From: Sphingobacteriales bacterium
GTDB lineage: Bacteria > Bacteroidota > Bacteroidia > Chitinophagales > Chitinophagaceae
Reading direction: 5' to 3'
Length of the DNA: 64,000 nt
Assembly: GCA_016219985.1 (NCBI GenBank)
Contig: JACRJO010000029.1
Span: forward strand, 1-64,000
The notes beneath the pieces are model-generated. The model did no database searches and was not told the origin of the DNA. It saw nothing but the letters and a program-made list of their open reading frames with translations. The translations under genes and the position numbers were made by a program. Below, piece by piece: positions 9,801-16,203 of this stretch (its first letter is position 1; every line of letters starts with the position of its first letter).

Positions 9801-10685
9801 CTGCCGGATAATGAAATCGTTTAAACAAGCCAGTTCTACAGTAGGGAGCAATAGAATTACTTCGTCACCCCATCTTACGAAGGGGTATTGCAATAAGGGG
9901 TTCTGATTGGGATCTTGGAAATTCAATGCATGTTTTGAGGAATCAAAAATAAATTGATCGATAGTATCATTGGGTATGTTCAGCGCTTCAGATACTTTAT
10001 CCATTTCTTCCATCGTCCAAGAAAATAAATTTATATTCTCACGGACCATAGATTCATCAGGTATTGTGAGTTCTTCCTCAATTTGTTCTTCAAACATGCG
10101 ATGTGTCAGTTTCAATGCTCTGGCAATACTGGTATGAAGAGAAAGAATTAAACGTAGCCCTTCTTTGACTTTTACCTTAAAGGTTTCAGGCAGGCCGTTC
10201 TTAAACTGGATAACATGAATTAAACCCTGAACGATCTCAGGTGCCCCGGTGGAAATACCTGGGAATGCAATATGATTATCGTTTTCAAAAATGATATTTT
10301 CTGTAAAAAATTCTTCTGGTGGATCTTCTGCCCAATTCCTTGTGCCTATTTTTTTGATGCTTCTAAGAAGCTCTGTGAAATTTGTTGTGTCGTGATGTAT
10401 CCTGACATCGCGGATCAACTCAGTAACAAGATTTTCTAGTCTTATATTCTTACCATGATTGGTAGGTTGGAGGTGGAGATAGCTTAGAACCTTGAAAAAA
10501 TCGGCTGAAATATACTTTTTCAAAATCTGGGATTCGGCTTTTGTATGGGCATCTTGTTTGCTGGCATGTTCGTCAAAAAGCCCCCGAATCATGCCTTGGG
10601 TAAGCACGGGCTTGTCAATACAACATCTTTTATACTTTTTTCCACTACCGCAAGGACAGGGACTATTTCTGGATACACTCGGCAT
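6867..10685 (-). CDS. Giant SEC-C motif protein with C-terminal PD-(D/E)XK-like core
   Basis: This 1272-residue protein starts with a SEC-C zinc motif (C10, C12, C21, C22 in CPCGSGKKYKRCC). The middle of roughly 1000 residues shows no domain I can name. It has no Walker A motif and no clear membrane segment. The end looks like a restriction-endonuclease fold: GDIDILAIDHE at about 1152-1162 supplies D1153/D1155, and YSIECKN supplies E1170 and K1172, with the usual beta-hairpin spacing. A nuclease acting on DNA or RNA is therefore inferred. It is the last gene of a leftward operon (integrase, DUF1016, CheD-like, this gene), 91 bases after the CheD-like gene. Base composition is AT-rich compared with the chromosome, suggesting acquisition. 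SEC-C motifs occur in SecA and in many unrelated proteins, so it need not relate to secretion. Confidence 0.75.
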   Translation of the reverse strand: MPSVSRNSPCPCGSGKKYKRCCIDKPVLTQGMIRGLFDEHASKQDAHTKAESQILKKYISADFFKVLSYLHLQPTNHGKNIRLENLVTELIRDVRIHHDTTNFTELLRSIKKIGTRNWAEDPPEEFFTENIIFENDNHIAFPGISTGAPEIVQGLIHVIQFKNGLPETFKVKVKEGLRLILSLHTSIARALKLTHRMFEEQIEEELTIPDESMVRENINLFSWTMEEMDKVSEALNIPNDTIDQFIFDSSKHALNFQDPNQNPLLQYPFVRWGDEVILLLPTVELACLNDFIIRQARTFNCLDALLEEYEKHSRKELLSYFGRMHWHPQKFIFSGKDLPTSFLLDQNLWRIDINKLVYVTMVTENPDHTIDTRHRGNISMAYYKKVEAETAAIKKEFPNHQVLVVCIINKSRSLGVLGLALQRFKNSEFQLFFGIQELQVLTRVWEFDRLTLWKYAKYLDVAESKMEFAPLQTHYSKFKWYKRNDESFFDPDEKPFTKAMFGFEIESEIKRQGVMKMDKIGIHMPGIEEDILVPCYRKDEYYPSYISQAVHYGHFHSCFLKYTCPIWFIPASPEHIGAEIYINGFLYWLNEMYHEAKDFINQLGSRPVLFSITLDKEFQTLRDLSDYDDRETNIKYQINKESRVIHLEIPIGIVQFLSRPNNEGEQHLMAFTLDMLGLLMEATGTGKSLDQDDRNYIVQNTVPLGPQKMMIIATGDRDLCVAEIDIDDPRMIPKCDVSHILQNQVEWLGYKTPIQVKIPDNAGKMKLFEDLVSLHYKKLCSELKEYDGLSLLLFLMGRHESLIQDRSFRKINYPVRQTCYGKYYDVYKKFSETERELTFSLLAMRVLIEFVACKLPTGKKQISDDNADMLLAITGKVIQYGSLYDEIKYDIRRMEVGLLPSGRIGIDLKEGNKEFEEFTEKLYGEEFDSYRKNFKMAFHRRSKSGDEKVKQDEYLELVNSVFKEKWGVGLYDIPVLSHVLAYYLFSKNKSIDIISEKVFIELLKTETDFSESEIVGYVNQLCFLQRDDILSPPEGYAKSDTFPWRYNRRLSYLIRPIIRLKDSDGDKLIISARHLWVATENLVSGFGMGTLKVDKDQKELQQLLAKQNVIKGNEYRNEVFSWLTDNCSNLKVIEHEVKISRRGFFKTTEDKGDIDILAIDHERKIIYSIECKNTHQSKVAYEFRLEIDNYLGKDGKPGMIEKHIKRDVWLRGNHKYVVEKLGLDPNYRIVSLVVTRHILPTTTSQLPPIPIVSFYELTKFGLDQYTDPVKSE

Positions 10686-10776
10686 AGCTCAACACCCTAA
10701 ATTCATTGGGGACACCAAATTTACGAATATCCCTGATGTTCTCAGTATTTGCTACAACCGTTACTGTTGCTTTTGT

Positions 10777-11178
10777 TTAAACCGGATTCAAAATAAACTC
10801 ACCACTTTCCGTAATGATCAATTCCGCTCCTTCAATCGAATCAAAGAATCGGATTTCGAGGGGAGTGAGTTTATACTGTTTGAAAGTACTTTGAACATAC
10901 TCCCTGTTTTCTGCAACATAATTGTCTTCTAGAAACTGATTCTCCCCGCCACCATAAACTTTAATTATCAGATCAGCGGCATTGCTTTCGGCAAGTATCA
11001 TATCAAGAAACTTGGGCAAATCCTGGTGCATAAATGGAGCATCATCATGTAGTATGTGCGCTCTCTTTAATTTCCGGTCCCAAACTCCGGTAACAAAACA
11101 GGTGCAGAACCCACCCGAACTAATGGTATCTGGGCTTGTAACGCTGTTATATTCACCTTGGGGGACGATAATATTCAT
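10777..11178 (-). CDS. Orphan CheD-like deamidase-fold protein
   Basis: This 133-residue protein aligns, without a gap over the first 44 residues, with the chemoreceptor glutamine deamidase CheD as I recall it from Thermotoga maritima. Shared points are GEY at 8-10, P16, a hydroxyl residue at 21 (Ser here, Thr in CheD), the catalytic Cys27 in FCTCFVTGVWD, D34 and the catalytic His44 in RAHILHDD. The next core strand, IKVYGGGENQF, matches the CheD AKIFGGA-type strand. The C-terminal GGxxxRxV-type segment of CheD is not evident. No chemotaxis genes are nearby. It lies 14 bases after the DUF1016 gene, so it is co-transcribed with two nuclease-like genes. A deamidase or related thiol hydrolase acting in a defence or toxin context is inference. 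Confidence 0.65.
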   Translation of the reverse strand: MNIIVPQGEYNSVTSPDTISSGGFCTCFVTGVWDRKLKRAHILHDDAPFMHQDLPKFLDMILAESNAADLIIKVYGGGENQFLEDNYVAENREYVQSTFKQYKLTPLEIRFFDSIEGAELIITESGEFILNPV

Positions 11179-11192
11179 TAAGCAAAATTAAA

Positions 11193-12263
11193 TTAAAGAA
11201 ATGCTGAAATCGATTTGGCATCAGGCAAGATTCCTTTCATTTCCTGTGGTATTTCTTTTGATGTTCTGAAAGTAGCCACACCCATTCCTTTCTCAATACT
11301 CTTCACTGAAAATTCAACAACGGTATTATTTTTCTCTTTGCAGAGTATTATACCAATGCTGTTATTTTCCGCCGGTAATTTAAATTTCTCATCCAAGACA
11401 TTCAGGTAAAAATTTAGTTGGCCGGCATATTCTGGTTTGAATTTTCCTTTCTTTAGTTCAAATGCAACGAGACATCGCAAGTGACGATTGAAAAACAGAA
11501 GGTCAATAAAGAATTCATCGCCGTTCAATTCCATTCGAAACTGGTTACCGATAAATGAAAACCCTTTTCCCATACGAAGAATGAAATTCCTGATATTAAG
11601 GACAATCTTATCTTCCACATCCCGCTCCGAATCTTCTTCTCCAAGATTCATGTAATCCATCAAATATTCATCATTGAATATCTGGGCTGCAGATGATTTT
11701 AATTCACTAGGTATGGCATTAGAAAAATTATTCGGAAGCGTCCCTTTCTTTTCATACAATCTGCTATCGATTTTATGTTCCAAAACTGTAACAGACCATA
11801 ATTCAGTTGCTGCCAATTGTATGTAAAACATACGCTCAGCTAAATCTGAGCATTTGTTCAGAATTAAAATGTGATGTGTAAAGCTTATTCCAAAAAACTC
11901 CTGGAATTGGGCAGTCACTGTCTGCCTAAATCCAATTGATTCATTATCAGCCTGATACAATTTTGCCGTCACTGACGGCATAATTACGACATTTTCGTAG
12001 GCTTCGGAAAATTGACGCATTTTATGAAGATTTCTGGAGGAAAATCCTTTTATCCCCGGCAGTTGCTTTTGAAGATCGGTGGCTATCTGATCCAATGCTT
12101 TAGCTCCCCATTTTTCCTTCGCTACTTTTTCTGACAGCATCTTGCCTGTTCTATAGTAAAGGAGTAATTGCTCCCGGTTAGCAAGCCTTGCTGCATGGTA
12201 CCTGCTTTGAACTATACTTTTCTTAAGATCGGTAATAAACTGCATGTATGATTTTGAGTTCAT
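11193..12263 (-). CDS. DUF1016/YhcG-family PD-(D/E)XK nuclease
   Basis: This 356-residue protein is a YhcG/DUF1016 family member. The N-terminal domain shows RLANREQLLLYYRTGKML and GIKGFSSRNLHKMRQFSEAY, both signatures of the DUF1016 N-terminal part. The C-terminal domain carries a PD-(D/E)XK core: D254 in FFIDLLFF, then E269 and K271 in VAFELKKGKF, followed by EYAGQLNFYLN. The family is found in many mobile islands and often beside type I restriction-modification genes; its substrate is not established. The start lies 24 bases after the integrase stop. It appears intact. Confidence 0.92.
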   Translation of the reverse strand: MNSKSYMQFITDLKKSIVQSRYHAARLANREQLLLYYRTGKMLSEKVAKEKWGAKALDQIATDLQKQLPGIKGFSSRNLHKMRQFSEAYENVVIMPSVTAKLYQADNESIGFRQTVTAQFQEFFGISFTHHILILNKCSDLAERMFYIQLAATELWSVTVLEHKIDSRLYEKKGTLPNNFSNAIPSELKSSAAQIFNDEYLMDYMNLGEEDSERDVEDKIVLNIRNFILRMGKGFSFIGNQFRMELNGDEFFIDLLFFNRHLRCLVAFELKKGKFKPEYAGQLNFYLNVLDEKFKLPAENNSIGIILCKEKNNTVVEFSVKSIEKGMGVATFRTSKEIPQEMKGILPDAKSISAFL

Positions 12264-12287
12264 GACTTTATATTTAGTTTGGGTTAG

Positions 12288-13541
12288 TTAAATAGCAACA
12301 AGTTTTGGAGTTTCTTTCGTTCTGAACTTCTCTTTTAACTGCTTCATGTCATCGCTGATTTTTCTTTCCAGGACATGGACATATATCTGGGTGGTAGAAA
12401 GTTTGGTATGCCCCAGCATCTTGCTCACGGTCTCAATCGGAATGCCGTTGTTCAATGTCACGGTGGTGGCGAAGGTGTGTCGGGCGACGTGAAAAGTCAC
12501 ATTCTTTTTAATGTTACATGTCGTTGCTATCTCTTTCAGATAGTCATTCATTTTCTGATTGGAGATATAAGGAAGGACACGGCTCTTCTTTACTAATTCT
12601 GGCCTGTCTTTATAATTATTCAGGATATCGATGGCCTGGGGGAGCAATGGGACGCTTACTTTGGTATCTGTTTTTTGCCGGGAAGTTCTGAGCCAGAGTT
12701 CACCGTCTATACCCATCAGTATATTACTGGCGTTGAGTGTTACAAGGTCGATATAGGCAAGACCAGTATAACAGGCAAAAAGAAAAATGTCCCGGCATTT
12801 TTCAAGTTTGGCATTTTTTAGCTTCACATTTCTTAAAGCTTCGATTTCTTCTTCCAGTAAGAACTCCCTTTCAGTTCTGTGGAACTTCAGTTTGTACAGA
12901 AGAAAAGGATCTTTGGGAATCCATTCCATTTTAAAACCCATCGTGACTACTTTACGCAGTCTTTCCATATGCTTCATGACGCCATTGTTGGAGAGGGGAT
13001 TGAAACTTTCTAACGGTTCCGTTGTCCGGAGGAAGAGGTCAAATTGCGTAATGAACTGGTAGTTGAGTTCGGACAGATGAATATCATCTGTTCTGTAGCG
13101 CTCTTTCAGAAATCTCCGAATATATTTTTCAGTGGCAGCATAGTTCTTTAAAGTACCCCACTTCAGCACCTCCCTTGAATTGATGGCATGGTACTCGAAT
13201 AGAGACAGCAGTGAGTTGGTCACTTTCTCCTCGCCGGTATAAAGACGTTTAATGGCTTCTGCAGTAATGTAACTGTTCTGTGTTTTTAATTTGTAGTAAC
13301 ACTCAGTCAGTTTGAACCGGATTTCTTCCAGGTGTGGGTTGATTCGGTTCATTAATTCCCTGGACCCGGTTGCTATCTGCTTTTCCGGGTTCCAGCATCT
13401 TGGATCAATACTTCGGTCAGCAGATAACTCAGCCCGTTTCTTGTCGTAAGAAATTCTGCAATAGATAGCGGCATCCGAAGAATTGGCAATTGTGTGGCGG
13501 AGTATAAACCGCACACTGAAGGTTTTTGTACTTTCCATCAC
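12288..13541 (-). CDS. int: Tyrosine site-specific integrase (Bacteroidota ICE type)
   Basis: This 417-residue tyrosine recombinase has an N-terminal arm-binding domain (FILRHTIANSSDAAIYCRIS), a SAM-like core-binding domain (about 110-215) and a C-terminal catalytic domain. The box II residues are visible in HVARHTFATTVTL, the second His in LGHTKLSTTQIYVHV, and the Tyr nucleophile in the same stretch. The box I position reads ACYTGLAYIDL, so the canonical first Arg is replaced by Ala, a known feature of IntDOT-like Bacteroidota integrases. The gene sits 356 bases from the 3' end of tRNA-Pro and reads away from it. It would excise and integrate the element. Cargo genes follow closely downstream in the same direction. 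Confidence 0.93.
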   Translation of the reverse strand: MMESTKTFSVRFILRHTIANSSDAAIYCRISYDKKRAELSADRSIDPRCWNPEKQIATGSRELMNRINPHLEEIRFKLTECYYKLKTQNSYITAEAIKRLYTGEEKVTNSLLSLFEYHAINSREVLKWGTLKNYAATEKYIRRFLKERYRTDDIHLSELNYQFITQFDLFLRTTEPLESFNPLSNNGVMKHMERLRKVVTMGFKMEWIPKDPFLLYKLKFHRTEREFLLEEEIEALRNVKLKNAKLEKCRDIFLFACYTGLAYIDLVTLNASNILMGIDGELWLRTSRQKTDTKVSVPLLPQAIDILNNYKDRPELVKKSRVLPYISNQKMNDYLKEIATTCNIKKNVTFHVARHTFATTVTLNNGIPIETVSKMLGHTKLSTTQIYVHVLERKISDDMKQLKEKFRTKETPKLVAI

Positions 13542-13626
13542 TCACTTTTTGGTTAAAAAATCACGCTCCTCAGTACAATTCGCAATGTGAATAATCCAAA
13601 AATAATGACTGGTGAAGAATATTTTC

Positions 13627-13857
13627 ATTCACCAGATTCATTCACCTGACAGGTGAATCAAAAGGTGAATGTTTGTACTCATTTGTGCATAAAAAAACGG
13701 TAGATCATTGATCTACCGTCATTTGTACTTTCAAAAAGAAAGAAAGTTGTCGGGAAGACAGCCCATCGATTTTTTAAGACATCGATTTGACTATCAAACC
13801 ACATTTCTTTCTCAACGCTCATCATTCACCTTTTAATTCACTCACCAGGCATTCACC
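13627..13857. repeat. Six ATTCACC words: candidate arm-type integrase sites
   Basis: Exact ATTCACC occurs at 13627-13633, 13640-13646, 13824-13830 and 13851-13857, and its complement GGTGAAT at 13652-13658 and 13664-13670. Two of them form a 19-base palindrome (ATTCACCTG-A-CAGGTGAAT). The clustering between an integrase gene and its presumed tRNA target is what arm-type sites of a lambda-like intasome look like. A variant, ATTCACTCACC, lies at about 13836. Confidence 0.55.
13690..13719 (-). terminator. Intrinsic terminator between tRNA-Pro and integrase
   Basis: A ten-base perfect stem (ACGGTAGATC with GATCTACCGT) around a three-base loop is followed, on the minus strand, by seven Ts. It would stop transcripts from the tRNA-Pro side before they enter the integrase gene. 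Confidence 0.7.
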
Positions 13858-13896
13858 TGAACAAAGTTTGATTATCAACGTGATAGATGAGATTCG

Positions 13897-13970
13897 TCGG
13901 GAGGACAGGATTCGAACCTGCGACCCCCTGGTCCCAAACCAGGTATTCTACCGGGCTGAACTACCTCCCG
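13897..13970 (-). tRNA. tRNA-Pro (anticodon TGG)
   Basis: The reverse strand folds as a full tRNA. The acceptor arms are CGGGAGG and CCTCCCG with discriminator A. The anticodon stem-loop CCTGG-TTTGGGA-CCAGG gives anticodon TGG. The T arm contains GGTTCGAATCC. CCA is not encoded. Its 3' end (position 13897) faces the integrase and is the presumed integration site of the element. The gene is intact, so integration preserved its sequence. Confidence 0.95.
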
Positions 13971-14029
13971 AACACCCCATTTTCAGGGGAGTGCAAATAT
14001 ACAGGCTTCCCCCCTATTTACCCATTTTA

Positions 14030-14059
14030 AAAGAAAAGGGCCGGCGAATTCCGGCCCTT
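14030..14059 (-). terminator. Intrinsic terminator after the astacin-like protease gene
   Basis: The stem AAGGGCCGG / CCGGCCCTT around a six-base loop is followed on the minus strand by TTCTTTT. It lies just downstream of the protease stop codon. Confidence 0.75.
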
Positions 14060-14083
14060 GAAAAAAGATGGACTTGCAATTAC

Positions 14084-15382
14084 TTATTGCTGCGGCAAAC
14101 TCAGGGGATTGGTAGCCGAATAATACATAAGCTTATTATACTGATTGTTCGACGCATCGTCTAAGTACACGGAGAATTCCACAATTACCTTCTTGCCCTT
14201 CAGGTCCGGTATGTATTCAAACGGGAGGAACAATTCAAAGTTCTTTTTTGCCTTATTATAACTCACTTTTGAATTCGGTAACAAGGTCATTTTTTTATAG
14301 GTCGCCACCGTGCCGCCCCAGTTATAATACAAACCACTGGTCCGGACATAATACCCGTCTTCAGTGGCCAGCCGGGCGACAAAATAAACCTCTCCCAGCC
14401 GGGAATTGGTCTTCAGGTCAAATACCGGTTCAATCACCAGTCCCTTACGGGCTGTTTGGGTGGTAACGGTAAGCTTGTTAAAGTTGGATATCTCCACTTT
14501 AGGAACCAGTTTCAGCGCTTCTTTCTGGCCCTTCGGGTACAGGGCGGCGATCAGGGCCTTGTCACCCGCTGATAATTCATAATTGTCTTTGAGAGAGTAG
14601 CCGTCCGTCGTCTGCCAGGATTCAACCGAATAGTGCATGATGGATCGGGGGTCATAGGTGGTGCCATTGGTATAGAACTGATCAGCCACTTCAAAAACAT
14701 TGAAATCCACTTTGTCCCGGTCCCAGCCCTGTGTCTCCTGGTAATAGTTATACACGGAATCTGATTTATTCCAGTTAATGGCCCCCGGGAAACTCTGTTC
14801 ATGCAGCAAGCCCAGTGCATGTCCGAACTCATGCACCACCACCCGGCGCAATTCCTTTTCGGACCAGTGGTCGGGTTCAATCGCCATTTCATCCTCAATA
14901 TTGCCCACATTATAAGGCCCGCTATTGCCTTTTTTTTGCAGCCTGGAAATATAATAGGTTATATCAGACAAATAGATCGTGTCGAAATTGATGGTTTGTT
15001 CATCCTTCGACCGGAATTTCGCTTCCGTACCCACTGCCGAATTATGCCCGTGTCCTTTACCCAATTGCACCCTGATCACAGCATTCGGGTCATTATCGGG
15101 CACAAACCGGAACCGGATATTGGCATATTTCTCCCATTCTTTGGCGCTCTGCATGACTTTCTCCCGCAGCAGCTTTCCGCCTCCCGGCATAAATTTTACC
15201 AGCAGCTCTTTCCCGTTTTCCCAGGTATGGTAGTTATCCGCCACCCCCCGGGGTTTGGTAGTATCCACTTCTGAAAACATGGCGTCGGCCAGGATGGTGG
15301 TACAACCCGGTTTAGGCAGACCTTGTGCCAAAAGCACCGTACTGCTTATGAGGCCCATGAAGGCAAAAAGAATGTACTTCAT
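14084..15382 (-). CDS. Secreted astacin-type (M12) zinc metalloprotease
   Basis: This 432-residue protein begins with a signal peptide (MKYILFAFMGLISSTVLLAQ). The zinc-binding site HEFGHALGLLHE at about residues 188-199 fits the astacin/metzincin consensus HExxHxxGxxHE. A Met-turn follows as RSIMHYS. The N-terminal region (about 50-180) precedes the catalytic site as in other astacins, and the last 140 residues form an uncharacterised beta-rich extension. It would act outside the cytoplasm as an endopeptidase. It lacks a T9SS sorting domain. It is monocistronic with a terminator behind it. Confidence 0.88.
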   Translation of the reverse strand: MKYILFAFMGLISSTVLLAQGLPKPGCTTILADAMFSEVDTTKPRGVADNYHTWENGKELLVKFMPGGGKLLREKVMQSAKEWEKYANIRFRFVPDNDPNAVIRVQLGKGHGHNSAVGTEAKFRSKDEQTINFDTIYLSDITYYISRLQKKGNSGPYNVGNIEDEMAIEPDHWSEKELRRVVVHEFGHALGLLHEQSFPGAINWNKSDSVYNYYQETQGWDRDKVDFNVFEVADQFYTNGTTYDPRSIMHYSVESWQTTDGYSLKDNYELSAGDKALIAALYPKGQKEALKLVPKVEISNFNKLTVTTQTARKGLVIEPVFDLKTNSRLGEVYFVARLATEDGYYVRTSGLYYNWGGTVATYKKMTLLPNSKVSYNKAKKNFELFLPFEYIPDLKGKKVIVEFSVYLDDASNNQYNKLMYYSATNPLSLPQQ

Positions 15383-15478
15383 ATTGGTTATTTTCTACGA
15401 ATATAATATCCTTTTCAGGATCCGTAATACCACGGGGAGGGTATATTCTGGGCAACGAAACCCTGCTTTTCGTAAAAC
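15383..15478. promoter_or_regulatory. Upstream region of the protease gene
   Basis: The short stretch between the protease start and the repeat array has no open frame of note. It should hold the protease promoter, but I see no clear TTTG/TAnnTTTG pair. Confidence 0.3.
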
Positions 15479-15889
15479 AGGGATTACCGGGGCTAACCAA
15501 AATCACGATTGCCGGCGCTGACCGCGCCTTTGCAATTTTTATTTAGTCCGCTTTGGCAAGTGAACCGACACGCGTCCACAATTCCTGGGATAATCGGGGA
15601 TTACCTGCGGTGATCAAAGGGCGTCAACCAAAATCACCATTGCCGGCGCTAAACGCGCCTTTGCAATTTTTATTTAGTCCGCTTTGGCAAGCAAGCCGCC
15701 ACGCGTCTCCAATTTATGAGATAAGCAGGGATTACCTCCGGTGATCCCAAGGGGGGGCGTCAACCAAAATCACGATTGCCGGCGCTGACCGCGCCTCTGC
15801 AATTTTTATTTAGTCCGCTTTGGCAAGTGAACTTGCCACGCGTCCTAAATAAAAATTGCCCCTTCGGGGGGCAATCGTGATTTTGGTTG
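15479..15889. repeat. Tandem array of three ~120-base units plus an inverted partial copy
   Basis: Three direct units begin at about 15479, 15596 and 15727. Each contains a start GGATTACC, then AACCAAAATCAC, a terminator-like hairpin (ATTGCCGGCGC ... GCGCC ... GCAAT then TTTTATTT), then TAGTCCGCTTTGGCAAG and CACGCGTC. The first unit lacks about 14 bases near its start. An inverted partial copy (15846-15889) follows the third unit, so that unit 3 and the inverted copy make a nested palindrome. The array lies directly next to the 3' end of tRNA-Ser. Confidence 0.85.
15848..15875 (-). terminator. tRNA-Ser terminator formed by the inverted repeat copy
   Basis: On the minus strand ATTGCCCC pairs with GGGGCAAT around a five-base loop and is followed by TTTTATTT. 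It begins 14 bases after the tRNA-Ser 3' end and is the inverted copy of the repeat family. Confidence 0.75.
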
Positions 15890-15980
15890 CGGAGAGGGAG
15901 GGATTCGAACCCTCGGTACAGATTTAAGTCCGTACAACGGTTTAGCAAACCGGCCCTTTCGGCCACTCAGGCACCTCTCC
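15890..15980 (-). tRNA. tRNA-Ser (anticodon GCT)
   Basis: The reverse strand gives acceptor arms GGAGAGG and CCTCTCC with discriminator G, an anticodon loop TTGCTAA with anticodon GCT, a long variable arm (GTACGGACTTAAATCTGTAC) as expected for serine, and a T arm with GGTTCGAATCC. Total length is 91 bases. CCA is not encoded. Confidence 0.95.
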
Positions 15981-15992
15981 TTTTATATATTG

Positions 15993-16036
15993 TCCGGTTT
16001 AGCAAACCGGCCCTTTCGTCCGCCTCTTTTATATAT
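15993..16036 (-). pseudogene. Decayed partial duplicate of tRNA-Ser 5' half
   Basis: The segment CGGTTTAGCAAACCGGCCCT and the following TTCG repeat the anticodon stem-loop and D-arm side of the neighbouring tRNA-Ser, and both copies are followed by CTTTTATATAT. The D-loop and part of the acceptor stem are deleted (TCCGC replaces the intact stretch). It cannot form a tRNA. Confidence 0.75.
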
Positions 16037-16203
16037 TCCCGGTTCATTTACTGAAATTCTCCGGGGGTTGCAAAAATACAAATTAGGCCCGGTAAATACC
16101 AAAAAAATAAAGCCCGGGAAATACCCTCCTGAAATAAAAATCCCGGATTCCGGAAAGGAATCTGGGAATAATGACTTGTTACCGGGTTCCCGGAATTGTA
16201 CGC

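Larger units (their letters stand above)
1..13896. mobile_element. Integrated mobilisable element (IME/ICE right end), left end outside window
   Basis: The stretch combines ssb, DUF932, RadC, MobC, relaxase, a VirD4-type coupling protein and a tyrosine integrase, which is a typical Bacteroidota mobilisable or conjugative element set. The integrase is the last gene before tRNA-Pro, and the tRNA 3' end points into the element, as expected for integration at a tRNA 3' end. No T4SS channel genes (TraA-TraO type) are seen in the window, so it is either an IME or an ICE whose transfer genes lie to the left. The cargo genes at about 6.9-12.3 kb are visibly AT-richer than the chromosome to the right. 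The left attachment site is not visible. The right boundary at the tRNA-Pro 3' end is inferred. Confidence 0.75.

Noticed and set aside
10777..11178. Genuine chemotaxis CheD
   Set aside because: There are no receptors, CheC, CheY or motility genes anywhere near, and the C-terminal part of CheD is missing; only the fold and active site are claimed.
15479..15889. CRISPR-like array
   Set aside because: There are only three units of about 120 bases without short constant repeats and variable spacers, and no cas genes.
15760..15966. 68-codon frame across tRNA-Ser and the repeat
   Set aside because: It reads the reverse of a tRNA and of a repeat array; such frames (with RGFESLPLR) are well-known artefacts of tRNA-Ser genes.
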